A stretch of DNA of 50,665 nucleotides from Actinomycetota bacterium (lineage in GTDB: Bacteria > Actinomycetota > Actinomycetes > S36-B12 > GCA-2699445), in contig JAPOIY010000018.1 in NCBI GenBank assembly GCA_029978705.1, positions 1-50,665 on the forward strand, read 5' to 3'. Positions 44,368 through 50,665 of this stretch are shown here, in pieces. The notes under the pieces are model-generated. The model did no database searches, was not told where the DNA came from, and worked only from the letters and a program-made list of their open reading frames with translations. Numbering within the stretch: the stretch's first letter is position 1; every line of letters starts with the position of its first letter. The translations under genes and the position numbers were made by a program.

Positions 44368-45114
44368 TCAGGAGTCCTGCCGCTCATAGGCCTCTTCGCC
44401 CTCGTCGCCGAGTTTGGCGTCGTGGGGCCGGGCGACCATCCAGAAGCCGACGGCCAGAACACCGCCGAGGAAGGGCGCCACGAGGAACAGCCACAACTCC
44501 GTGAGGGACTCGCCGCCGGCGAACAGGGCGGGGCCCAGGGAGCGGGCCGGGTTGACCGACGTGCCCGTCAGGGGGATTCCCACGAGGTGGACTGCAGCGA
44601 GGGTGGCTCCGATCGCCAGCCCGGCGAATCCCGGCGCGGCTTGGTAGTCGGTCACCAGGAGCACCACCCCGACGAAGGCGGCCGTGAGCAGGAGTTCCGC
44701 GGTGAAGGCGCCCAGGACATTCAGCCCCTCACCCGAGACGGTGGAGTAGCCGTTGGTGCCCAGCGCCCCGGTACGGTCGATCATTCCTCCTTGGGTGACG
44801 AGGCTCCACAGGACGAAGCCGCCGAGGGTGGCGCCGGCGAACTGCACCACCATGTAGAGCAGCCCTTCCTTCACCTCCTGGCGCTTGGAGAGCATGAAGG
44901 CGAGCGTCACGGCCGGGTTGACGTGGCACCCCGATGTAGGGCCGAGGGCGTAGGCGAGGCCCATGAGGACGAATCCGAACGCGAGGGCGACACCTGTCGT
45001 GCCGGCCCCATCGAAGGATCTCAATCCGCCGATTCCCCCCACGGCGGCTCCGACCGCCAGGAAGACGAGGAGGAAGGTGCCGATGAACTCGGCGGTCAGT
45101 TTGCGGGACAACAT
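44368..45114 (-). CDS. aquaporin, MIP family (AqpZ-like)
   Basis: 248 residues with six membrane helices and both half-helix motifs, HVNPAVTLAF and TSVNPARSLGP. In the second half HLVGIPLTGTSVNPAR gives the His, Thr-region and Arg of the water-type selectivity filter as in AqpZ (a Gly/Asp-type glyceroporin filter is absent). The loop between helices 3 and 4 is enlarged (MIDRTGALGTNGYST). C-terminus acidic and charged. Confidence 0.92.
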   Translation of the reverse strand: MLSRKLTAEFIGTFLLVFLAVGAAVGGIGGLRSFDGAGTTGVALAFGFVLMGLAYALGPTSGCHVNPAVTLAFMLSKRQEVKEGLLYMVVQFAGATLGGFVLWSLVTQGGMIDRTGALGTNGYSTVSGEGLNVLGAFTAELLLTAAFVGVVLLVTDYQAAPGFAGLAIGATLAAVHLVGIPLTGTSVNPARSLGPALFAGGESLTELWLFLVAPFLGGVLAVGFWMVARPHDAKLGDEGEEAYERQDS

Positions 45115-45201
45115 GGGGGTCCTTCCGACGTAGGGACGTCGGTTGGCACCCTAGCGATCTTGCCACCGCGCTGCGGGGATCTCTGACGAACGCTGATGAG
45201 G

Positions 45202-45286
45202 TGGTGGCGGGTAGTGGATTCGAACCACTGTAGGCAGAGCCGGCAGATTTACAGTCTGCTCCCTTTGGCCGCTCGGGCAACCCGCC
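45202..45286 (-). tRNA. tRNA-Tyr (GTA)
   Basis: A class II tRNA with a long variable arm: acceptor GGCGGGT/ACCCGCC, anticodon GTA in ACTGTAAAT, T-arm GGTTCGAATCC, CCA encoded. It stands alone, 87 bp from the aquaporin gene. Confidence 0.95.
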
Positions 45287-45364
45287 ATCGGTTGAATGTC
45301 GACCGCGGATCAGGTTAGCACCCCGGCTCTTGCCAGAATGAGGCGAGCATCCGAGAGGTGGAGC

Positions 45365-45856
45365 ATGGCTGACAGCAGTTTCGACATCGTGTCCAAGGTC
45401 GACCGGCAGGAGGTGGACAACGCCCTGAACCAGGCGGAGAAGGAACTGCGCACACGGTTCGACTTCAAGAACACCGGCGCCACCATCGCATGGCAGGGGG
45501 AGCTCGCCGTCGAGTTGACCGCCGGCACCGAGGAGCGGGTCTCCGCGGCCCTGGAGGTGTTCAAGGACAAGCTCGTCAAGCGGGGGATCAGCCTGAAGGC
45601 ACTGGAGGCCGGGGATCCCCGACTGTCCGGCAAGGAGTACAAGATCGCCGCGACACTGCAGTCGGGGCTCACCCAGGAGCAGGCCAAGAAGATCGCGAAG
45701 ATCATCCGGGACGAAGGGCCGAAGGGTGTCAAGGCCCAGGTGCAGGGCGACGAACTGCGGGTCTCCAGCAAGAAGCGGGACGACCTCCAGTCGGTCATCG
45801 CCCTGATCAAGGAGCAGGACCTCGACTTCGCCGTCCAGTTCACCAACTACCGCTGA
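45365..45856 (+). CDS. YajQ family nucleotide-binding protein
   Basis: 163 residues from the ATG at 45365 with GAGAGGTGG upstream. [20 protein letters not shown] and TRFDFKNTG open the protein; [21 protein letters not shown] and the terminal VQFTNYR are signatures of the YajQ/UPF0234 family. Family members bind cyclic-di-GMP in Xanthomonas, and B. subtilis/E. coli homologues bind nucleotides and tRNA; the role here is not known. It precedes korA by 190 bp. Confidence 0.92.
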   Translation: MADSSFDIVSKVDRQEVDNALNQAEKELRTRFDFKNTGATIAWQGELAVELTAGTEERVSAALEVFKDKLVKRGISLKALEAGDPRLSGKEYKIAATLQSGLTQEQAKKIAKIIRDEGPKGVKAQVQGDELRVSSKKRDDLQSVIALIKEQDLDFAVQFTNYR

Positions 45857-45933
45857 GGCGGCCTTCGCCCGACGCTGACGTTTGCCGGGTCGGTCCGCGT
45901 GGCATAACTCACCGACATGCGCGCGCCGCGAAG

Positions 45934-45962
45934 TTGGGGGCTTCGCGGATCTGAGGCACAAT
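45934..45962 (+). promoter_or_regulatory. korAB promoter candidate
   Basis: TTGGGG (45934-45939) and CACAAT (45957-45962) are 17 nt apart, about 85 nt before the korA GTG. It matches the -10 better than the -35. No hairpin or operator is evident in the rest of the 190-bp gap. Confidence 0.4.
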
Positions 45963-46046
45963 TGCACACGCCTGCTCCTGCGCGCGGGATGGAACGACGA
46001 GTACCGACATAGCCCCGAGCACGTGACCCGGGACCGAAGGACGACA

Positions 46047-47948
46047 GTGGCCAAGGAACGCACCCGACGCAGCGACGTCATCATCAGGTTCGCGGGCGAC
46101 TCCGGCGACGGCATGCAGCTCACCGGGGACCGCTTCACCTCCGCCACCGCCTCCTTCGGCAACGACCTGTCGACCCTTCCCGACTTCCCGGCCGAGATCC
46201 GCGCCCCTGCCGGCACCCTGCCGGGCGTCTCCGCCTTCCAGATCCACTTCGCCGACCACGACATCATGACCCCCGGCGACGCCCCGGACGTGCTCGTGGC
46301 CATGAACCCCGCGGCCCTCAAGGCCAACATCGGCGACCTGGCCCGCGGCGGCACGATCATCGTGAACACCGACGAGTTCACCAAACGTGCGCTGCAGAAG
46401 GTCGGGTACGACAGCGACCCCCTCGCCGACGACTCCCTGGCCTCCTACAGCCTGCATGCCATCCCCCTCACGTCGCTGACGGTGGGCGCCCTCGAGTCCT
46501 TCGACATCACGAAGAAGGAGGCCGAGCGAGCCAAGAACATGTTCGCGCTGGGGCTGCTGTCCTGGCTGTACCACCGCCCGATGGACCAGACCAAGGTGTT
46601 CCTCACCGAGAAGTTCGGCAAGAAGCCCGAGATCCTGGCGGCGAACCTGGCCGCCCTGGAGGCGGGGTGGTCGTTCGGGGAGACCACGGAGACGTTCGAG
46701 GTCCAGTACGAGGTGCGCCCAGCCGCGCTGCCCGGGGGCACCTACCGCAACATCACGGGGAACGTGGCGCTGTCGTACGGCCTCGTCGCCGCCGCCCGTT
46801 GCAGCGGACTGGGGCTGTTTCTCGGGTCCTACCCGATCACACCGGCGTCGGACATCCTGCACGAATTGAGCCGGCACAAACGTTTCGGCGTGACGACCTT
46901 CCAGGCCGAGGACGAGATTGCCGGGATCGGGGCCGCCCTGGGCGCGGCCTACGGCGGCGCGATCGGCGTCACCACCACATCGGGTCCCGGGCTGGCCCTG
47001 AAGTCCGAGACCCTGGGACTGGCCGTCGCCCTGGAACTCCCCCTGGTCGTCATCGACGTCCAGCGCGGGGGGCCGTCCACGGGCCTACCCACCAAGACCG
47101 AACAGGCGGACCTGCTGCAGGCGATGTTCGGGCGCAACGGTGAAGCTCCCGTCCCGATCGTCGCACCCCAGTCACCTGGCGACTGCTTCTTCGCCGCCCT
47201 GGAGGCGGTCCGCATCGCGACCAAGTACCGGACCCCGGTGCTGCTGTTGTCCGACGGCTACCTCGCCAACGGGGCAGAGCCGTGGCGCATCCCCGACGTG
47301 GCGGATCTGCCGGACCTCACGGTGTCCTTCACCACCGAGCCGAACGACACCGACGCCGACGGCAACCCCGTATTCCAGCCCTTCCTGCGCGACCCGCAGA
47401 CCCTGGCCCGGCCCTGGGCGGTTCCCGGCACGGCGGGACTGGAGCACCGCATCGGGGGCATCGAGAAGGCCGACGTGACCGGAGCCATCTCCTACGACCC
47501 GGCCAACCACGACCACATGGTCCGGACCCGGCAGGCCAAGGTGGACGGCATCGCGGCGGACATCCCCCCGCTGGTGGTCGACGACCCCACCGGGGAAGCC
47601 GACGTCCTCGTCCTCGGCTGGGGCTCCACCTACGGACCCATCGCGGCCGCCTGTCGCATGGTGCGCGAGGCGGGGCACCCGGTGGCCCAGGCCCACCTGC
47701 GCCACCTGAACCCCTTCCCCGCGAACACCGGCGACGTGCTGCGGCGTTATCGGCGAGTGATCATCCCGGAGATGAACCTCGGCCAGCTGTCGCTGCTGAT
47801 CCGGGGGACGTTCCTCGTCGACGCCCGGCCCGTCACCCAGGTGCGGGGCCTACCGTTCCGCTCGGAGGACCTGGCCGAGGCCATCCTCGCGGAGATGCCG
47901 GCGGAGCAACCCGACATGAGCACCTTGACGGAGGAGAGCCTCACATGA
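46047..47948 (+). CDS. korA: 2-oxoacid:ferredoxin oxidoreductase, fused gamma/alpha subunit (KorA)
   Basis: 633 residues from a GTG with GAAGGA 6 nt upstream; the frame extends 55 codons further but reads through the promoter candidate. Residues about 1-195 are the gamma domain ([18 protein letters not shown]), and from about 215 the pyrimidine-binding alpha domain begins ([28 protein letters not shown]), with [12 protein letters not shown] and [20 protein letters not shown]. The C-terminal part is [15 protein letters not shown]. Such two-subunit enzymes oxidise 2-oxoglutarate to succinyl-CoA in actinobacteria; substrate is inferred from similarity. korB overlaps by four bases. Confidence 0.93.
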   Translation: MAKERTRRSDVIIRFAGDSGDGMQLTGDRFTSATASFGNDLSTLPDFPAEIRAPAGTLPGVSAFQIHFADHDIMTPGDAPDVLVAMNPAALKANIGDLARGGTIIVNTDEFTKRALQKVGYDSDPLADDSLASYSLHAIPLTSLTVGALESFDITKKEAERAKNMFALGLLSWLYHRPMDQTKVFLTEKFGKKPEILAANLAALEAGWSFGETTETFEVQYEVRPAALPGGTYRNITGNVALSYGLVAAARCSGLGLFLGSYPITPASDILHELSRHKRFGVTTFQAEDEIAGIGAALGAAYGGAIGVTTTSGPGLALKSETLGLAVALELPLVVIDVQRGGPSTGLPTKTEQADLLQAMFGRNGEAPVPIVAPQSPGDCFFAALEAVRIATKYRTPVLLLSDGYLANGAEPWRIPDVADLPDLTVSFTTEPNDTDADGNPVFQPFLRDPQTLARPWAVPGTAGLEHRIGGIEKADVTGAISYDPANHDHMVRTRQAKVDGIAADIPPLVVDDPTGEADVLVLGWGSTYGPIAAACRMVREAGHPVAQAHLRHLNPFPANTGDVLRRYRRVIIPEMNLGQLSLLIRGTFLVDARPVTQVRGLPFRSEDLAEAILAEMPAEQPDMSTLTEESLT

Positions 47949-48997
47949 CGACGGACATCCCCGCCCTGGAACTGGTGCCGCGCACCGACGAGAAGCAGTC
48001 GGCGAAGGACTTCAAGAGCGACCAGGAGGTGCGCTGGTGCCCCGGCTGCGGCGACTACGCCATCCTGGCCGCGGTCCAGGGGTTCCTGCCGAGCCTGGGC
48101 CTGAAGAGGGAGAACATCGTCTTCGTCTCGGGGATCGGCTGTTCCAGCCGTTTCCCGTACTACCTGGACACGTACGGCGTCCATTCGATCCACGGCCGGG
48201 CGCCCGCCATCGCGACCGGACTGTCGGTGTCGCGCCCGGACCTCTCGGTGTGGGTGATCACCGGGGACGGCGATGCCCTGTCGATCGGCGGCAACCACCT
48301 GATCCACGCGCTCCGGCGCAACGTCAACCTGAAGATCCTGCTGTTCAACAACCGGATCTACGGGCTCACGAAGGGGCAGTACTCCCCCACGTCGGAGGTC
48401 GGCAAGATCACCAAGTCGACCCCCCTGGGGTCCCTGGACTATCCCTTCAACCCGGTGTCCCTTGCGCTGGGCGCGGAGGCGACGTTTGTCGCCCGCACGA
48501 TCGACTCCGACCGCAAACACCTGACCTCGGTGCTGGCCCAGGCGGCCGCGCACGAGGGCGCGGCCCTCGTGGAGATCTACCAGAACTGCAACATCTTCAA
48601 CGACGGTGCGTTCGAGCCGCTGAAGGACGCCGGTATCCGCGACGAACACCTGATCCGACTCGAGGCGGGACAACCGATCCGCTTCGGTGTCGACGGCCAC
48701 CGCGGCGTGGTCCGGGGCAGCGACGGTCAGGTCCGGGTCGTGGAGGTCGCCGACGTCGCCGAGTCGGACCTGCTCGTGCATCAGCCGGGGGCGGACGATC
48801 CGGGTGTCGCCTTCGCCCTGTCCCGCCTCGTGGACCCCGAGACGCTCGACAAGACGGCGATCGGTGTTTTCCGCGACGTCGCGCGGCCTTCCTACGACCG
48901 CCAGGTGCGCGAGCAGCTCGCGGCGGCGGGCGAACCTGCGAGCAGCGAGGACCTGACCGCGCTCCTGCAGGGACCCGACACCTGGACCGTCGTCTGA
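47945..48997 (+). CDS. korB: 2-oxoacid:ferredoxin oxidoreductase, beta subunit (KorB)
   Basis: 350 residues from an ATG overlapping the korA stop (ATGA). It binds thiamine diphosphate and a 4Fe-4S cluster: [11 protein letters not shown] near residue 31 and [11 protein letters not shown] near 66 carry the cysteines; [19 protein letters not shown] near 105 and [16 protein letters not shown] are the TPP-Mg motifs. No ferredoxin gene follows, so the electron acceptor is encoded elsewhere. It converges on the barstar gene with 6 bp between stops. Confidence 0.94.
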   Translation: MTTDIPALELVPRTDEKQSAKDFKSDQEVRWCPGCGDYAILAAVQGFLPSLGLKRENIVFVSGIGCSSRFPYYLDTYGVHSIHGRAPAIATGLSVSRPDLSVWVITGDGDALSIGGNHLIHALRRNVNLKILLFNNRIYGLTKGQYSPTSEVGKITKSTPLGSLDYPFNPVSLALGAEATFVARTIDSDRKHLTSVLAQAAAHEGAALVEIYQNCNIFNDGAFEPLKDAGIRDEHLIRLEAGQPIRFGVDGHRGVVRGSDGQVRVVEVADVAESDLLVHQPGADDPGVAFALSRLVDPETLDKTAIGVFRDVARPSYDRQVREQLAAAGEPASSEDLTALLQGPDTWTVV

Positions 48998-49003
48998 CGG
49001 TGC

Positions 49004-49402
49004 TCAGGCCGGGTCCGGCCCAGGCCCGACGAGAGCCACGAGCACGGTCCTCCCGCGCGCCTCGGCGTCGGTGACGAACCCGGCGAGAACGTCCGTCGCC
49101 ACTGCGAAGTCGTCCGGGTACATGCGCGCCATGGGGCCCCACCCCCGCCACCGCACCAGCAGGCCTCCCTCGGGCGGAACCTCGAGGTCGGACAGGCAGT
49201 CGGCCAGCGCATCCCAGTTCATCCCGAACCAGTCCGGGAAACCGAGGTCCCGGCGGCACGCGGCCAGGAAGCCGCGTTTGTCCCACCGCAGCTCCGTGTC
49301 GACGTCCTGGACCCGCCAGCCGCTGTCGCGTACCTGTCGTGCGTACTCGGCGGCCCAGGCGGGGTCGGGCCACCGGTGGACGGGGGGTGGCGCGTCGGGC
49401 AT
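49004..49402 (-). CDS. barstar-family ribonuclease inhibitor
   Basis: 132 residues, no signal peptide. WDKRGFLAACRRDLGFPDWF and GMNWDALADCLSDL are the barstar core (barstar's GKxxFxxxxxxxLGFPxxxGxNxDAxxDxL pattern). The ATG overlaps the stop of the secreted ribonuclease by one base, so inhibitor translation is coupled to that of the enzyme, which fits an immunity protein that protects the producing cell. The C-terminus adds a helix FAVATDVLAGFVTDAEARG. Binding to the neighbouring enzyme is inferred. Confidence 0.9.
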   Translation of the reverse strand: MPDAPPPVHRWPDPAWAAEYARQVRDSGWRVQDVDTELRWDKRGFLAACRRDLGFPDWFGMNWDALADCLSDLEVPPEGGLLVRWRGWGPMARMYPDDFAVATDVLAGFVTDAEARGRTVLVALVGPGPDPA

Positions 49403-49848
49403 CACTCGATCACCTCGCGGAAGGAGTTGTAGTGGTCGTCGGTGTAGAACCGGGTCCCGTCGGACCCGGCCACGATCCGGCGAGCCCCCCGGTCGCCGCT
49501 GTCCGGGGTGACGACCGTGTACTCGCGGTAGAAGCCGTACGGACGGCCCGGCAGGATGCCCTCCCGATTCTGGAAGGTCTGGTCGTCCTGCGGGTACGGG
49601 AAGGGTCCGCCCCGGGCGATGGCGACCAGGGTGTCCTGCGCCTCCGAGGGGAGCTCCGCGGCCGCTACGACCGGCAAGCCACTGAGGGCCTGTCGCGGAG
49701 CGACGGATTCCGGGGCGCGCGCCGCGGCGGATCGCGAGGGAGCAGCGGTCATCGTCGCGGTCGGGGCCGGCGGAGCGGTCGCCGCGCAGGCGGCGAGCAG
49801 CAGTCCTGCGGTGAGCGCGAGCCAGAGGCGGCGCAGGTGCGACGGCAT
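49402..49848 (-). CDS. secreted guanyl-specific ribonuclease, RNase Sa-like (N1/T1/barnase family)
   Basis: 148 residues from the ATG at 49848 (49857 also possible). The N-terminus has RRLWLALTAGLLLAACA, with LAAC as a lipobox, so it is probably a surface lipoprotein or released after processing. A Thr/Ala/Pro linker follows, then the catalytic domain from about residue 72: LPSEAQDTLVAIARGGPFPY, FQNREGILP, YREYTVVTP (catalytic Glu), GARRIVAG (Arg) and TDDHYNSF (His). All three catalytic residues of RNase Sa are present. Bicistronic with the barstar gene. Role: nutrient RNA degradation or an antibacterial toxin; the context suggests self-protection is needed. Confidence 0.9.
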   Translation of the reverse strand: MPSHLRRLWLALTAGLLLAACAATAPPAPTATMTAAPSRSAAARAPESVAPRQALSGLPVVAAAELPSEAQDTLVAIARGGPFPYPQDDQTFQNREGILPGRPYGFYREYTVVTPDSGDRGARRIVAGSDGTRFYTDDHYNSFREVIE

Positions 49849-49898
49849 GGGCCGCATCCTGCCAGTCCACTCCGCCGGTGCGCACGTCCCGCAGCCCC

Positions 49899-49904
49899 TA
49901 CCCT
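49899..49904 (+). promoter_or_regulatory. -10 box for leaderless SLAC1-family gene
   Basis: TACCCT ends 6 nt before the GTG at 49911, fitting the actinobacterial leaderless arrangement, the same geometry as at adk. The 62-bp gap to the divergent RNase start holds no Shine-Dalgarno sequence for the GTG. Confidence 0.55.
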
Positions 49905-49910
49905 CGGACC

Positions 49911-50665
49911 GTGACAATCACGCAGCGGTCATCAGTGGTGCCCGCGAACGCCTTCGCCATCCCGTTCGGCCTGGCCGGTCTGTCGATGGTGTGGCGCAAC
50001 GCCGCCGAGTCCCTGGGGGCTCCCGGGTCGGTGCCTGCGATCGTGGCCCTGGCCGCCCTGGTGGGCTGGGGGGTCCTGCTGGTCGGCTACCTGCGGGGGC
50101 TGCGCTCGACGGGAGTCCCGCTGGCGGCGGAGTTGTCCCACCCCGTGACCGCGCCATTCCTCTCCCTGGTCCCCCTCACCCTCATCGTCCTGGTCCCGGA
50201 GTTGGAGTTGTGGGCGCCGACACTGACGGCGTGGGTGGCGTGGCCGGCGATGATCGCGGCCGTGGGGCTGGGCGCGTGGCTGACCGGGACCTGGCTGGGG
50301 GCGGGGGTGCCGGAACGGACCTTGCACTCGGGCTTCTACCTGCCGACGGTCGCGGCCGGGCTGCTCAGCGCCACGGCCCTGGTCGTGATGGGCCTGTCGG
50401 ACATGGGCATGATGGCCTGGGGCATGGGCGCCATCTGCTGGCTGCTCCTCGGCTCGATCATCAACAACCGCAACATGATCGTGCAGACGCTGCCACCGGC
50501 TCTGCTCCCGACCATGGCCATCGACGTGGCGCCGGTGGTGGTGGCGGGGAACTCGTGGTTCGCGCTGAACGGCGGTCGCCCCGACACCACCCAGCTCATC
50601 CTGGCCGGGTTCGCGGTGCTGATGATCCTGGTCCAGGTGCGGCTGTACTTCTTCGTCTTCCGCAA
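49911..50665 (+). CDS. SLAC1/TehA-family anion transporter, C-terminus beyond window
   Basis: 251 residues visible from a GTG to the window edge without a stop. ANAFAIPFGLAGLSMVWRNA at the start is the TehA/SLAC1 signature; at least seven hydrophobic helices follow, with LHSGFYLPTVAAGLLSATAL and LLGSIINNR. Homologues pass chloride, nitrate or other anions, or mediate tellurite resistance; substrate unknown. Divergent from the ribonuclease gene. Confidence 0.85.
   Translation, partial: MTITQRSSVVPANAFAIPFGLAGLSMVWRNAAESLGAPGSVPAIVALAALVGWGVLLVGYLRGLRSTGVPLAAELSHPVTAPFLSLVPLTLIVLVPELELWAPTLTAWVAWPAMIAAVGLGAWLTGTWLGAGVPERTLHSGFYLPTVAAGLLSATALVVMGLSDMGMMAWGMGAICWLLLGSIINNRNMIVQTLPPALLPTMAIDVAPVVVAGNSWFALNGGRPDTTQLILAGFAVLMILVQVRLYFFVFR

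Overview
The window is a high-G+C actinobacterial chromosome segment (Actinomycetota; lower rank not decidable from sequence alone). The evidence is the GC-rich third codon positions, the many GTG and TTG starts, TAnnnT -10 boxes placed 6 nt before start codons (leaderless genes), the classic actinobacterial order tRNA-Trp/secE/nusG/rplK/rplA, rpmG/hadA/hadB/murB, a zinc-type S14 and L33, and the fused KorA/KorB pair. Almost everything from 1.8 to 43.9 kb on the minus strand is the translation and transcription core of the cell.

Layout. 1-1755: a partial alpha/beta-hydrolase-like gene, divergent from a secreted M15-type peptidase-like gene, with a perfect inverted repeat between them. 1771-20671 (minus): rpsL-rpsG-fusA-tuf, then the S10/spc block rpsJ to secY, then adk-map. 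The block is interrupted between secY and adk by one plus-strand gene, a P1B-5-type metal ATPase with a C-terminal hemerythrin domain; adk downstream has its own leaderless promoter. 20672-22286: the rpsL promoter and a 66-bp double-palindrome repeat, present once on each side of a frameshifted AbiEi/DUF559-type gene, with two further 30-bp copies. 22287-26347: quinone oxidoreductase, small membrane protein, potassium channel and S9 peptidase. 26473-35406 (minus): rpoC, rpoB, rplL and rplJ with promoters, an attenuator-like hairpin and an L10 leader. 35576-36982: a secreted beta-rich protein inserted between rplJ and rplA. 37048-39702: rplA, rplK, nusG, secE, tRNA-Trp.

39917-50665 is more mixed: aspartate aminotransferase (+); murB, HadB-like, HadA-like, an SDR reductase, rpmG, tRNA-Met, tRNA-Thr, aquaporin and tRNA-Tyr (-); YajQ and the KorA-KorB 2-oxoacid:ferredoxin oxidoreductase (+); a barstar-like inhibitor and a secreted RNase Sa-like ribonuclease (-); and the start of a SLAC1/TehA-type transporter (+), cut by the window end.

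Functionally, the minus-strand blocks build the ribosome, translocon, elongation factors and RNA polymerase. The accessory insertions (metal ATPase, palindrome-flanked AbiEi gene, secreted beta protein, RNase/barstar pair) sit in the gaps between these conserved operons, and they are where the less ordinary biology lies.
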